From positions 3,472,001 through 3,536,000 of the forward strand of contig JANTQA010000033.1 in NCBI GenBank assembly GCA_027625915.1: a stretch of DNA of 64,000 nucleotides. Direction: 5' to 3'. Positions 1 through 12,214 of this stretch are shown piece after piece. This stretch comes from Anaeramoeba flamelloides (lineage: Eukaryota; Metamonada; Anaeramoebidae). The number at the start of each line of letters is the position of its first letter. Within the stretch, counting starts at the first letter, position 1. The translations under genes and the position numbers were made by a program. The notes beneath the pieces are model-generated. The model saw nothing but the letters and a program-made list of their open reading frames with translations, ran no database searches and had not been told where the DNA came from.

Positions 1-243
1 CATTTCTCGAAAGATGATAAATGGGTTTTTTTATCCGGTTTAATTATATTCTTATGAAAATAAGCACTCTATTACAATTATAAAAAAAAAAAAAATAAAT
101 AGGATTTACTTGTAACTTAAGATTCTTGGTTTAAAGTTCCTGTGTTAGTACTCTTATTTGAAATTTAAAGCGCAAATATTTTAACCGATTTTCTTGTTTA
201 TACAATTTTCAGAATCTGTCATTTAGGATTGTTATTTCACATA

Positions 244-497
244 CTATATTTTCCAATTAAAAAATGAAAATTTTTAGTTCACATTCCAAAATATTTTTCT
301 ATGAATAATTAGTTGAAAATAAACCCTAAAATTTTAACTAATCGTTTAGAAATGATATTTTTAGACATTTAATTAAACTACCTTATTGAACTCTAAGACA
401 AAATTTTTACTCTGGTAATTTGATTGTATCGGTAATAATTAATATTAATTTTGGAAATTGAAATAAAAATTTTCATTTATTAATTGGAAAATAACAG
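244..497 (+). mobile_element. Tc1/mariner-like MITE, copy 1 of a chained trio
   Basis: A non-coding element of about 254 bp with terminal inverted repeats. The right end reads AATTGGAAAATAACAG and is followed by TA; the left end is a slightly decayed mirror (CTATATTTTCCAATT) preceded by TA. It has the same internal sequence as the element at 698-954 in reverse orientation. The TA target and short inverted termini fit the Tc1/mariner superfamily; that assignment is inference because no transposase is present. Confidence 0.7.
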
Positions 498-499
498 TA

Positions 500-695
500 C
501 TGTTATTTTCCAATTGAAAAATATAAATTTTATTCTGATTCTCAAATATTTATCCAACGTTCTCTTCATTTACGAAAAAAAACAAGATCTTTACAAGATC
601 ATTTGATCATGATAATCTGGTGTTTTGTTAATTTGAATCTCTTTATTTTTGAAACTTTGAGATAAAATTGATATTTTTCAATTGGAAAATAACAG
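500..695. mobile_element. Tc1/mariner-like MITE, middle copy of the chained trio
   Basis: A 196-bp element with inverted repeats of about 35 bp, beginning CTGTTATTTTCCAATT and ending with the reverse complement. It shares its single flanking TA on each side with the neighbouring elements. Its interior differs from copies 1 and 3, so it is a related subfamily sharing the termini. Confidence 0.7.
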
Positions 696-697
696 TA

Positions 698-954
698 CTG
701 TTATTTTCCAATTAATAAATGAAAATTTTTATTTCAATTTCAAAAATGAATATTTCTTTTAACTGTTACAATTAAAATAGTAGAGTAAAAATTTTATCTT
801 AGAGTATAAATAGGAAGTTTTATTTATTGTCTAAAAATATCATTTCTAAAAGATTGTTGTAAAGATCTTTGGGTTTTCTTTCAACTTATATCTATTAGAA
901 AAATATTTTGGAAAGTGAAATAAAAATTTTCATTTATTAATTGGAAAATAACAG
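698..954 (-). mobile_element. Tc1/mariner-like MITE, copy 3 of the chained trio
   Basis: A 257-bp element starting CTGTTATTTTCCAATT and ending AATTGGAAAATAACAG, flanked by TA at 696-697 and 955-956. Its reverse complement aligns along its length with copy 1 at 244-497, so the two form the arms of a palindrome of about 0.7 kb with the middle element at the centre. Confidence 0.7.
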
Positions 955-956
955 TA

Positions 957-1168
957 TTACAAAACCAACAAATAGAAGCCACAGTTTAAACTCTATTTCT
1001 TTCGAAACCCTGTTTGTAAAAGAAAAAAGAGGATCTTGGTTATCAAATTTTTTCCCATTTATTACCCATATACATGTATTTGAAAATTCAAATAATATTC
1101 AGTACTTTATGGATCAGTCTCCAATTTTGTTACAAAGTGTAATTCAAATATATTGGTCGAAAAAATAA
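957..1168 (+). CDS. open frame of unknown origin beside the MITE trio
   Basis: This frame stays open for about 70 codons after the right end of the MITE and ends at a TAA at 1168. Codon use is less AT-skewed than the surroundings and the predicted peptide is of mixed composition (for example FETLFVKEKRGSWLSNFF), which is why I list it. There is no ATG near its beginning; the frame simply enters the MITE. It could be the 3' exon or a fragment of a gene interrupted by the MITEs. I do not recognise the product. It runs against the SBBP gene on the other strand. Confidence 0.2.
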
Positions 1169-1414
1169 AATCAAATTAAAATACAATTTCACAATGTCAT
1201 TTTTAGTGAGTAAAACACTTATTGGGTATTAAGCAAATTCACTGTAAGTCACTAGACACTTAAAGGTTTTGAATTTGGTGGGTAAACACATGCATTTTAA
1301 ATCAGGTACAAAGTGACAAAAATGTTTGTCTACATTTTCTTGTTGAAAACAAAAAATTCTTAATTCGGAATAATTTGCAAAAGTTAAGAAATGGAGAATT
1401 AAGAAATAACTTAC

Positions 1415-2155
1415 ACCACCAACAATCCAAAATCTTCCGAGATTATCTCGACAAACCCTTTGTGGTTTAATTGATCGGGTAGTGTTGTGGACTTCATTTT
1501 GGCTAATGCTACCACCAAAGAAAGTTGAAAAAATAATATTCCCATTTGCGTCTATTCTTGAAACAAAAGCGATATTGTCTCGGTGCTGATCGTTCTTGTC
1601 TGGTGCAGAGACAATTTCTACATTATTTTGTAACGGAAAGTCGGGGCTATTTGTTGTTCCTGCAATTAAAATGGTAAACGGGTCATTTTCAGAGCCGATT
1701 GAAAAAGTTGTCACTCTGTCGTAGTTTGATCCTGAAAAATACGAAGAATATGTAAGTGGATCAACAAGCATTAGATCCTTTGTCAAGGGGAAATCTTGGT
1801 TTGGTTCAGAAGGCTTGAGTTTCGATCTGGTTCTGATTTTGTTTGTGTCTGAGGCTTGGTTTTGGAAGTAAAATTGCGAATTATTTTGATTTGTTTTGGA
1901 AAGGTTATTGTCGAGAAGTAGTGATTTTGAAATGGGAACAGAAGTTATTTTTTGCTCTTGGCCAATTTTTGAAGATACAAGAAAACTCCCATCTTCACGT
2001 ATACGCTCTGACCTCAGATAAAAAGTGTTTTTGTGGCCTAGCAAATAACTTGTTTTTATAAAAACAGCACTTTCCTTTTGGTACTTTGCAAGACAAGGAA
2101 AAATTAAAATTGTTAGTGAGAAAAGAACAAGACGAATAATGGAGATTCTCATCAC
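1415..2155 (-). CDS. secreted SBBP beta-propeller protein, 5' exon; 3' end unresolved
   Basis: The product begins with a clear signal peptide (residues 1-23, hydrophobic core LVLFSLTILIFPCLA), so it should enter the secretory route. Residues about 130-245 match the SBBP/beta-propeller repeat pattern: DPLTYSSYFSGS, then AGTTNSPDFPL, then FVSRIDANGNIIFSTFFGGS, and the start of the next blade (RFWIVGG). SBBP repeats form propeller blades in large surface proteins and are commonest in bacteria. A good donor (GTAAGT) follows the codons for IVGG at 1415; reading through adds about 60 unrelated residues, ending at 1229. The only strong-looking acceptor nearby (TTACAG at about 1241) gives an immediate stop, so the rest of the propeller is missing or lies on exons I cannot see. 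Family members usually carry many more blades, so this is either a partial model or a truncated gene. The neighbouring MITE trio lies where the next exons would be expected. Confidence 0.6.
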
Positions 2156-2790
2156 AGTGTTTTTAATTGGGAATAAGTAAACTTAAATCTAAATTGAGAG
2201 TATCCCAAATTTGTCTGTGAAAAAATCAAAAAAGACAATTAGTTTGCTTATTTTTGGAAAAAATGATTAAATTTTGATCCAAGATTTTTTCTTTGTCGGT
2301 CATCAAGAACAAGCTACTAGGCTTTTAAACATTGAAGTAAACATTTTGAATATACGGATGACCAATTAAAAATATTTACTATTTAAGGTTGGATGTAATA
2401 TTGTATAGGGTTTGAATGAAAATATAATAGAGATTTTAAAGTTTTCAGTATTTATGTAGATAGTAACCAACAAATTTTAATACTTCGAGTTTAAAATTGA
2501 ATACATGACCTGATTTTTAATCTTCAAATATAAGAATTTTAGTTAAATGATTACCTACATTTAATTTCCTTTCCTTTCATTATTAAAGATGGAATTTTAT
2601 ACAAGTGAAATTTTTAAGGTCTATGTTAGATTCAAACCTTTTTGTAAATTGTAATTATGAGAAAGTTAATGAAAAAATGATTTTTGAAGTGTCATGTGAT
2701 ATTGAAAATTTGAATTCAAAATATCATTCACCATTCTTGAAAAAAAGTGAAACAGGGAAAAAAAAATTCAAAACTGTTTTTCTTTGTTAA

Positions 2791-2935
2791 GCCTAAATAG
2801 AATCTGAAAAATAAAATCAATTAAAAGAAGAAACCAATTAACTTCAAAGAATAATCCATTATATTATTCTCAATCAAACCAACAAAATTAATTTAGATCT
2901 AATTTCTATAATCTAAATTGTTGGTGTGGCGCTGG
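2791..2935 (+). repeat. dispersed repeat S, copy 1
   Basis: This AT-rich stretch (including TCAAAGAATAATCCATTA) recurs in the same orientation at about 12405-12500 inside the intron of the LRR gene. No termini are recognisable. A 61-codon ORF at 2605-2790 lies just upstream; I see no support for it as a gene. Confidence 0.45.
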
Positions 2936-3082
2936 AGATCCTTAAAAATATTCAATTTTTGAACAATTTTTTAATAATACATAAATCAAAGAAAAATCAC
3001 TACTAAAAGATAGTTGACAAAAAAATTTTATTGTAATGAATCCTTCATTTTGTCTTTATTTATTTATTTATTCTTGTATTAA

Positions 3083-3249
3083 GGGACTAATCTCTATTAT
3101 TTTTTTTACCTATATTTTCTAGAGATTGGGAAAATTCTTTACCAATTACTTAAATCGAAAAACCCTGTTTATTTTCAATATTAAAAATATTTCAAGTTAA
3201 GGTGTCCTTATTTAGAAATTGGTCAAAAAAAAAAAAAGAGACTAGTCCC
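3083..3249. mobile_element. piggyBac-like MITE with TTAA target duplication, copy 1
   Basis: The element is bounded by TTAA at 3079-3082 and 3250-3253. Its termini are inverted repeats: GGGACTAATCTCT on the left and AGAGACTAGTCCC on the right. TTAA duplication with short termini is the hallmark of piggyBac-type elements. It is 167 bp long and has no coding capacity. A decayed second copy lies at about 12985-13150. Confidence 0.6.
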
Positions 3250-3253
3250 TTAA

Positions 3254-3914
3254 GTGATCTTGCTTTGAATTTTCAGTAATGTTCCCAATTAAAAATGTGT
3301 TTCACTTTTTTTCCAGAACCTCCAATGCATTATTCGTAAAAATATTTAATTACAACCAGACTTGAATATTTAAATTAACAATTTTTCCGATTAATTTGAT
3401 ATATTAACACTTCGTTATAAATTCCGAAATTTTTTGGAGTAAATACTCAAGATTAACCTGATAAAAGGACAAAATAGAATGTTAAGGGGAATTTTTTGAT
3501 ATTATACATAAAATATTTTCTTTTTTTTTGAATCCTAAGCAAAAAAGATTACCTTTCGAAATAAAATTTGTTGAAATCAAGAATGAAAAAAAAAATATAA
3601 TAAATTCATCCCAAAAGCAAATTTTCTAAGATTTTTTATTTCTTTTTCTTCTTCATTTTTATGAATCCCAAACAATTTATTACCTTGAATTTCTCACCCG
3701 GTTACAATATATGTTTATTTACAAAACATTTTTTTATAAATTTTTTTCAAAATTCATTTCTCATGTATTTTTAACAAAATAAACCAAAAAAAAAATTTTT
3801 TTTCAAAACATTAAAACAGTCTAAAAGAATTAAAATCATATATTTCATTCAATTTTGAAATAATTTTTATTTTTCAAAATATTTTAATCATTTTTTGTTT
3901 GTTTTGTTTTTTTT

Positions 3915-3965
<51 letters not shown>

Positions 3966-5000
3966 TAATTTATATCATTTAATGAATATTTTTTTAACTA
4001 TGATTGATATTAGGATAAAGTTGAGTTCTTTAAAATAGATTAACACAAATATATTTATTAATAATTACTAATCTCTTATCGTTTAATAATTGTTAAAAAA
4101 ATTTCAACAAATTCAAAATTAATTTTTTTAATTTTACTAACTCTAAATTTTTGATACACAACTTTTTGTAAATTTAATTAATTAATTATTATTATTATTG
4201 TGTTTTTTTTTGGCCAGTTATGGATAAAATTTAAATATATCGATTTTTTAGTTATTCTTATTTAGTATTTTAAATATAATTTTTATTGCTTTTTTTTTTT
4301 CAAAATTATTATTTTAATCTGTGAAATATTTTAAAGTGGATTTTAGATTGGAAAAGTTGATCTAACGACAAATTATTTTCAAGAAATTGTTAAAGATATG
4401 GATTAATAAAAAAAATATAAATTTTCTACTCAGAAACACCACATTCTATTCAAGTTATTTGTAAAAATAAAAGTATTTTTTTTTCTTTATTTGAATTATT
4501 ATTAAAAAAAGAAAAAACAAATTGATTAATTATTAAAAAAATATTTTTTTGATACATTAATACAGTTATTAGACTTTTTCCATTTAGAGAAAAAAAAACA
4601 AAAAAAATAAATTAGAAATTGTTCTAAAACAAAATTATGTTCAAAATGCTTCTTATTCACATTGTTTAATCACCATTAGAATTAATTATTATGAATTTAA
4701 TGTACTTCAAAAATATCTCTTTATCTGATCAAGTATTTTTAACACTTAACTCTACATAATGAATTGGAAAATTGTAAAATCTTGATGGATTTATGATTTT
4801 TTATGTTTATAACAAGGAAAAATTCATTTTTTTTTTTTTTACATACAATTGGCAATTTTATAGTTTAATGAAAAAAAGTAACTAGGGTGGGTATATATCA
4901 AAAGATATGGGAATTAGGTCCTTTATCTCTTCGAATTCAGAAGAGTTATTAAATTACAAATTTTGGGAAATTGAATTTTTTCTATCAAATCTTTAATTAT
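3254..5000. other. gene-free AT-rich stretch with a 46-base T run
   Basis: I see no coding potential here. The stretch is dominated by homopolymer runs, including 46 consecutive T at 3916-3961. Short inverted sequences occur, but no element with clear termini. Confidence 0.5.
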
Positions 5001-5001
5001 A

Positions 5002-5379
5002 ACACAAGTGTTAATATGGAATGTTGTAAAAAATCGAGTTTTTCCAATCCTTGGGATAAATAAAGAGTTTCATGAAGTTACCAAAATTTTTGTAATAGTA
5101 AAGGAAACACCGGTTTTGATTTTTAAGCTTGAATGGATTTTAAATCAAAAAATCATTTGGTGAACACTAAAACTTTGTTTGAAAAATGATTTTTTTTTCA
5201 AATTGAAAGATTGGTGTTCACCAAACGATTTTTTGATTAAAATTATTATTAGTCTATTAAGATAATCATAAATTATATTTACTATTACCAAAATTAGGAT
5301 AAATGCATGAAACTCTTTATTTATCCCAAAAATTGGAAAAACTCGATTTTTTACAAAATTCATATTTACTCTTGTGAAG
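5002..5379. mobile_element. foldback element with arms of about 90 bp
   Basis: The left arm (5002-5105, containing AAAAAATCGAGTTTTTCCAA) is matched by its reverse complement at about 5275-5379. A second palindrome lies inside (TTTGGTGAACAC near 5156 against GTGTTCACCAAA near 5213). The 79-codon frame on the minus strand here is simply the repeat read through. Probably a non-autonomous DNA transposon. Confidence 0.6.
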
Positions 5380-6167
5380 TTCATACTGAAAACATGAACC
5401 CAACCATTTTTGATAAGGCTTGATATTCTTTTAAATACTAATAATGAAAACCAGATAAGAATTATAATTGGGATAAAAATAATTGTTGGGGTGTGAAAAA
5501 AACTACAAACTTACAATTATGAATTTGATCAAAAAAAAAATTCAAATTTCTAAAAATTCCAATTTTTGGAGTACTTCTAGAGATCAAGAGATCAAGAGTA
5601 GATTTACCAATTGTTTTAACCCACATTTCCATCATAATAACATGATTTTAGATAGCTATTGATGTAAATGGAAATCTTTCGTTAGTTTTTTTGAATTATT
5701 CATTTTTAAAATACAAAAAATTGTATGTTAAGGGTATAGTCATTTACTGTGGATTTGCTCGATACTCAAGAGGTGACCTGGGACCAAAAATTGTATTGTA
5801 AAATAGCTCTTCTTTTGATTGACAAAATTCAAATAACAAAAAAAAAATAAATTAGATCATCTTTGACAAAAAATTCAACCAATAAAAAAAAGTTTAAAAG
5901 AGTTCCGAAATTCCAAAAAATCAATATTATAGAAAAAAAAATTCATCTTTTCTCATTTTCTATTCCCAAATGGTTAAATTTCTTTAATTTAAAGGAAATT
6001 GCTTTCTTGAAGTTCGAAATCAATTTAATTTGATTTATTATGATTTGTGGTTATTTAGTAATCCTCTAAATTTGACCAAGTAAGGATTTTGTAACATTCT
6101 TGAGATAAAAAATAACTTATTTGAAAAATGAAAAAAAAGATAAAAAAAATCACCCAGATCTCAAAAA

Positions 6168-6262
6168 GCGTCAAAGAGCGACACTTCATAACTGACATAG
6201 TTGTTTTTGAAATTGTAATTCTAACCATTCTAATTGGAAATTGAGTGTCACTCTTTGGTGTT
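6168..6262. repeat. small inverted repeat
   Basis: AAAGAGCGACACT at about 6173 is matched by AGTGTCACTCTTT at about 6243, with arms of roughly 20 bp around a 50-base loop. It may be a decayed MITE or a transcript hairpin. Confidence 0.35.
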
Positions 6263-7254
6263 TTTTTCTAAAAATGTCCTAATCTTGAGTTCTTGATTTT
6301 GGGAGATCGATAGTACATCATAGGTAGGTTGGTTTTTGATTGGTGTCAGGCTCTCAATAAAAATTACTAAAAAGTTTTAATCCATTTCAGAAAAAAAAAT
6401 TTCACTGTAATGACTCAACACTTAATTCATGGATCCTTAAAAAAAATGATTGTCAAAAGAGATAATTTTGTACTTTGAGATTCCTCGTTATATTATGGGA
6501 TATATTATTGGTGGTGAACATTTTTTGTGAAAGTAAATCCTCTGAAAATTCGTCACCTTATACGGAAAACGGTAATTTTAAAAAGTTTGTTCCACGTTAT
6601 TTCGAGGAATTCCCAAATTTATGAAAAGAACATGAATATACTAGAAAATACTATGTGTGGGTTTTTCATCAGGTGTCAACAAAATTGATTTTAATTTTCC
6701 CTAGAAATCTTCATAAGCCCGACAGTTTTTGAACAATAAATGGTTTGATCCAAAATGATATATAATCTCGGAACATTTACAATTTGTTGAATTTTATTGA
6801 ACAAACCTATGCTAGACCGGGTTTTAAGAGTGTTGAGAGACATTGAATTTGATTCTTTAAAAGTCAAAATTTCTTAAAGTAATAAATGGAGTTTCTCAAA
6901 AAATATAATGTGAAATCTGATTGAGTAACTTCTAAGGAAAGCATGATGAACCTTATTATTATATTTTCATACCAAGAATTGACATATTTTTCTTTTCCTT
7001 GTTCATTTGCTGAATGATAAATTTTATTTTTACTTTTATTACCAACAACTCTTTTCTCGTCCTTCAGATAAAAAATATTTGACTGTAGAAATTCAATTCA
7101 CTCAAAAGGGTAATTTCCAAGAAAAATTTCCTCTTATTGCTAATAATTAAAAAATCAATAATACCCAAAAAATGAAAGATCAAACAAATCAAAAATTATT
7201 TTCTAAAAATTCTTAACTTCTTTCAAATTTTTTTATTTAATTTTTGTTGAAACG
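6263..7254. other. upstream region of the LRR gene, no clear gene
   Basis: This stretch is somewhat less AT-rich around 6300-6850. One frame (+) stays open for about 50 codons to a stop near 6623 (ending FKKFVPRYFEEFPNL), but it has no ATG or clear splice acceptor. I could not connect it to any gene. Confidence 0.3.
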
Positions 7255-10200
7255 ATGAGTGACTCTTTACCATCCTTTGTGATCACTGCCATCACTGAAA
7301 AAGAGAAAAAAAAAGCAACAAAAATGTTTTTCCAAGAAACAAACCAACAGGAAATCCATTACATGAATTGGTTTAACAAAAGGAAATTCCACAAAGGCAA
7401 AACAAAGAGAATTGAAAAAAGGATCTTGATTGTAAGTGATTATTGGATTGTCACGATCGGGAGAAGGAAAGTCTCTTTGGGGAAGGTTCTTTGTCGGAAA
7501 GAACATTTAACATTTTTAAAGGAAGTGAAAAGATTTGGCCAATACCATTCAAGATTAATTTTCCAAGATTTCTTAATTGACATCCATAGCACGGAAAGTG
7601 ACGAGATTTTACGAACTGTTATTGAAAGAAACAAATACATCACACAGGGGACACCAACAAAATCACAAATGTGCATTGTTGTTCCGAAATCTCGAATTGA
7701 GGATTTCGACCTTCAAATTTCGACCAAGGCAGGAGGTTTCATTGAGACTTACTCCTCTTGGTGCTCTTATTACAAGACTGCAGCCAATAAAAATGTCCTT
7801 GGTTTAATTGAGAAAACAGAAGAAACAAACAATGGGGATCAAAATCAAGATCAAAATCACAACAAAAATCACAACAAAAATCAAAAGAAAAATCAAAAGA
7901 AAAGAATCTTCGAGATTGATCCACAAATTTATTTTAAGAAGGGTGCAAAGAACAAGCAAAAAGAAAAGAGTCTCAAGAATAAAATTCTTAATGTGAGTGA
8001 AAAAGAAATCTTCCCGTTGATCCTCACCTTTCAAAATAATCGTTATTTCAAAGAGTTGTACATTAAAAATATCAGGGAAAAAACACTACTAGGGATGGTT
8101 GGCAAAATGATGCTCTTTAATAGGAGCCTTACAAAACTGTCAATAATCAATTCGCAAAGCTTTGAAGGATTGGAAATGCTTGCGATTTCCTTAATGAAAA
8201 ATACCAAGCTAAAGTTGACCCATCTAAATTTGTCTGGATCAAAATTTACACAACAAAACGAAGCAAAAAAATTTTTTTATTCTTTTTCCAAAATGAATAC
8301 TGGTCTCAAGTTTTTAGATTTAAGCCATTGTAAGATCTCTCCTTCTTTAATTGTGGGCTTGTTTTCTGGACTTTTTCAAAACGAGAAGCACTTGTCAATG
8401 AAGAAACTGAGACTTGCTCACAACTCCTTTGGGAAAAAGGGTAGTATTGAAATGGCAAAATGGTTAACCTGTAAGTTTTTTTATTTGGATATTATCCACA
8501 ATTTTTTTCAGTTTCACTTTCATTTTCATTTTTTTTTGACGTGTTCTTTTTCTTTTTGGCTTTGCTACACTACAAAAAAGATTTTTCACTTTTTTTTTTT
8601 TTGAGATCAAACAAACAACTTTTAACTTTTTCGAATTTATAGCTTGAATGAAAATTATTTCGATAAAAAAAGTAGACTTTGAAGTACTGGTCTTTGAATT
8701 ATAAATGGGAAATAATTTTCTCTTCATTTTCATCTTCCTTTTGCCATTTTTCTTTTACCTCTTGATAGAGTTTCCAAAGAAAGCTTCAATTTGTAAATTG
8801 ATTGCTATTGTTTATCTCTTTTTCTTTGAATGTTTTGTTTTGATCTTTTGAATTGGTATACTTCGGTAGAGCTCAGAATTCTCAAAAAAAACCAAGGTTT
8901 CAGTCTAAATTTATCAAAAATAAACTTTTTGAATGAAATGGTTTGAAACGACACTACTAGGAAAATTTAAACACCGAAAATTAAAGTTAGCTAAAACTAT
9001 ACATTGGATTTCAGTTATATATCTTTTATAAATTATTTTTTCATAGTTATGATAATTTTATGTAATAAAAAAAAGATAGCTTTTAAACTCATGAAAATCC
9101 GAATACCCCCCTTTTTCAAAATCACTCCCTTTTGAAAAAAACCACCTATTTTTGGGGTATTTTTTTATTCAAAAAAAGTTAAAATGAATTAATTTTTGAT
9201 TGAACATTAAAATTGAAAAAAGTATAATCATTAAAACAATTTACAGAAAAAAACCAGGAATGTATATAAAAACTCAAACATGGAAAAAAATAAAATGATA
9301 AAAAATATTCTAAAAATAGAAAAAAAATCAGATTTTCAATTTAATTTAGCGATATCTTTTGATTGAAATATTTTGTTTTTATTTTCAAATTGAAGAATAT
9401 GATTCTTTTTAGACTATTACAAAAATACTTGAAAATTATCTCTCTACTAAGTCAATTAAAAAATTCAAAAATTTTACAATTAAAAATGAAAAAAATATTA
9501 TTAAAAATTTTCATTTTTTTTTTGCAATTCCTATTAATATCTAGGAAGTTGTAAACCTTTTTGAAAATTGTTATGTATAATAATGTTTATTATATGAGTG
9601 TATTTCAAAAATACAAAATTTAGAGATTTTTTTGAAAAATCATTTTCCTTTTCATGGAGAGAAACATTCTGAATTGGAAAAAAAGATAATTAGCTGAAAT
9701 TTTATTCCATTTAAATTTCAAATACAACCCCAACAAAAAAATTATTTTTATCTAACATGTGATAAGTATGCTATATCGATGTTATATATTTTAAAAGTGT
9801 TATAAAATTTGATAGAAACTAAATTAAAATATTAATAAAGTATCATCTAAAACATGTTATAAAAAAATGAAACAAATTTTATTTTTGTTATAAAAGGCGT
9901 TGATAAAATTTTGTAACACGTTATATTGGTGCTATGTATTTTTTTTTTTAAACTCAAACTTTTTATTTGTAAAAATTAAAAGTGTATAATTCTTGATAAC
10001 TACCAATAAGAAAGAGATTAGAATATTGAAAAGTTTATGATAGTATTAAAGCCACTGTTGAAGGATTTTGGGAAATACTTTGATTATTAGGCAATTTTGA
10101 AAATTTTCTGATCTTCTAATTTTGAATTCAATTTGAGTAAAATAGGAAGCATTTTACTAATAAATTAGACTTTAAAAATGATATTTAAAGTTATTTTAGA

Positions 10201-12163
10201 AGAGTTTAACCAATATTTTTGCGAGGTTGTTCAACTCATAAATCCCAAAAGATCGCCGCGCTCAAGGATTTACGACATTTGGAAATTAATTTGGCTCAAG
10301 GAACCCAATTATTTGTTCAATAGACGACAAAGAAAAAAGTCCATGAATTTCCCCATAAAGGTTGGAAATCGAATGAATTCTCTTTCTTTGTTTAAAAACA
10401 ATGCCGAAAACTAAACAGCGTTCTTGTTTTTGGTTCGAAAGAAATCAATATCAATTTAAAAAAAATAAAAACGTTTAGTCTCTTTTTATCTTTGAAAAAG
10501 GAGAAAAGAGGTCACTAATAGAAGCATTTCAAAAGGTGAAAAAAACAAATTATCATTTAAGATTAGAAAAAAAAAAAAAAAACATTTTTATTTTGCTACA
10601 TCAAGTCAAGAAAATTTAGAGGAATGCCCAAAATCAGTTACTATTAAGAACAAATAATAAATGTGGGTTTTTATCTTTGATTGCCTTCGGCTGTTTATTA
10701 ATAAGCATGAAATAAAAGGAGAGATAGAGATTCGTTGAAAAGTTGGACGATCTTGTTTGTCTCTGTTGGATTTTAAACCAAGTTTTATCCTCAATGTATG
10801 AAAATGTAAAATTTAACTTCAGTGTTTTCGATGACTCCATTGTAAGAAAAAGATCCTTTGAAGAAAAAGTTATTCAAAGTACCATTAAAAAACAACAAAT
10901 TTGTTTGTTTTGGTTTAAATTTGTTTATTTTGTCTCTTGCTGTGTAGAGTTAGATCCTTCGCTCAAAAAAATAAATAGCTACTCATATTGTTTCATTTGT
11001 TCAAAAATCACCCGTTATAATTCCTCGTTTTGGATCCCCTTCCAGACTCAAAATATGAGATTGTTCTAGTGCTAAGATTATATTAATCGTCGTTCTTCGA
11101 ACTCCTCAATATCATCTTATATCACTTCGAACAATATCATATTTCTCGTTCTTCCAGGCTAAACTCAGAACATAACAAAGTGATTGTTTCCAAATCGAAC
11201 CAATAAAGACAGTTATATAAGATAAAGAATGTTACATAATGCGTTATAAATTTTGGATATTATTAAAACAATAATGTTATAAAAAAATACATAATACATC
11301 TTATTAAAATTGTTCTATCATTCAAAATTATGGCTGGAAACTGTTTTAAATTGTAAGAAGGGTATTCAAAACATTTTTTCCAACGAATTGGAATTAGATA
11401 TTTTCATTTATATTTTTTTTTTTCAAGATTTTCTTAAAAATAAATAATTTATTTAAAAATTTCAAATATTTTCAAATAATAAAAAATATAACATATTATC
11501 AAAAAGTTATTCTACTTTTTTTATTAAAAAATCACAATATAAACAAGAGTTTTGTTATAAAGATGTGGTATGGTTGTTATATATAAACTAAATTCAAAAA
11601 ATAGGGGCCCAAATTTCGAGATCTCGTTCTAGAATCATTGGATTTCAATATGATGTTGGGCAGTTGATTAATGATGTAATTTAAATAAAATTTTCTACTT
11701 CATAATTTACTAACCAAACTTTTGACTGAAAAATTGGAAGAAAATAAAAAAAATTTTCAAACAATCAGATGACAATTTGATTTTTTTTTGTTTGTTAGTT
11801 TCTTCAATCAAATAGTTTCAGATGTTAATTTTTCTTCACTGATTTACATTTAATATTTTTACATGATGAAAAATTTCAATTTAATTCTCAATCAAATTAC
11901 TCTTACAACCGAAAAAAAATTCGATAATATCCAGATGTTGTAAAATTTTGGATGATTTTTTTAGCCAAATTTTTTGTACAAAAAAATGAAATAGATTTTT
12001 TTTCAACGTATAAAAATTTTTAAAGAAGACACCTTGTTAGTATTTAATCTTCTGATGATTATCCATCAACTTCTAGTTTATTGATGATTATTTACAGGGT
12101 TCCTCATATAATTAGTTTAGTGAGTATAATTTGAAAAACTGGGCCCTTATTTTTCGAAAGTAG

Positions 12164-12214
<51 letters not shown>

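Noticed and set aside
2605-2790. 61-codon plus-strand frame beside repeat S
   Set aside because: Composition is only weakly coding-like, there is no splice or family support, and it directly abuts a repeat.
3916-3961. 46-base T run considered as a LINE poly-A tail
   Set aside because: No LINE-like coding sequence is visible on the minus strand beyond it, so it is listed only as a homopolymer.
5145-5384. 79-codon minus-strand frame
   Set aside because: It lies wholly inside the foldback element at 5002-5379; the hairpin sequence explains it.
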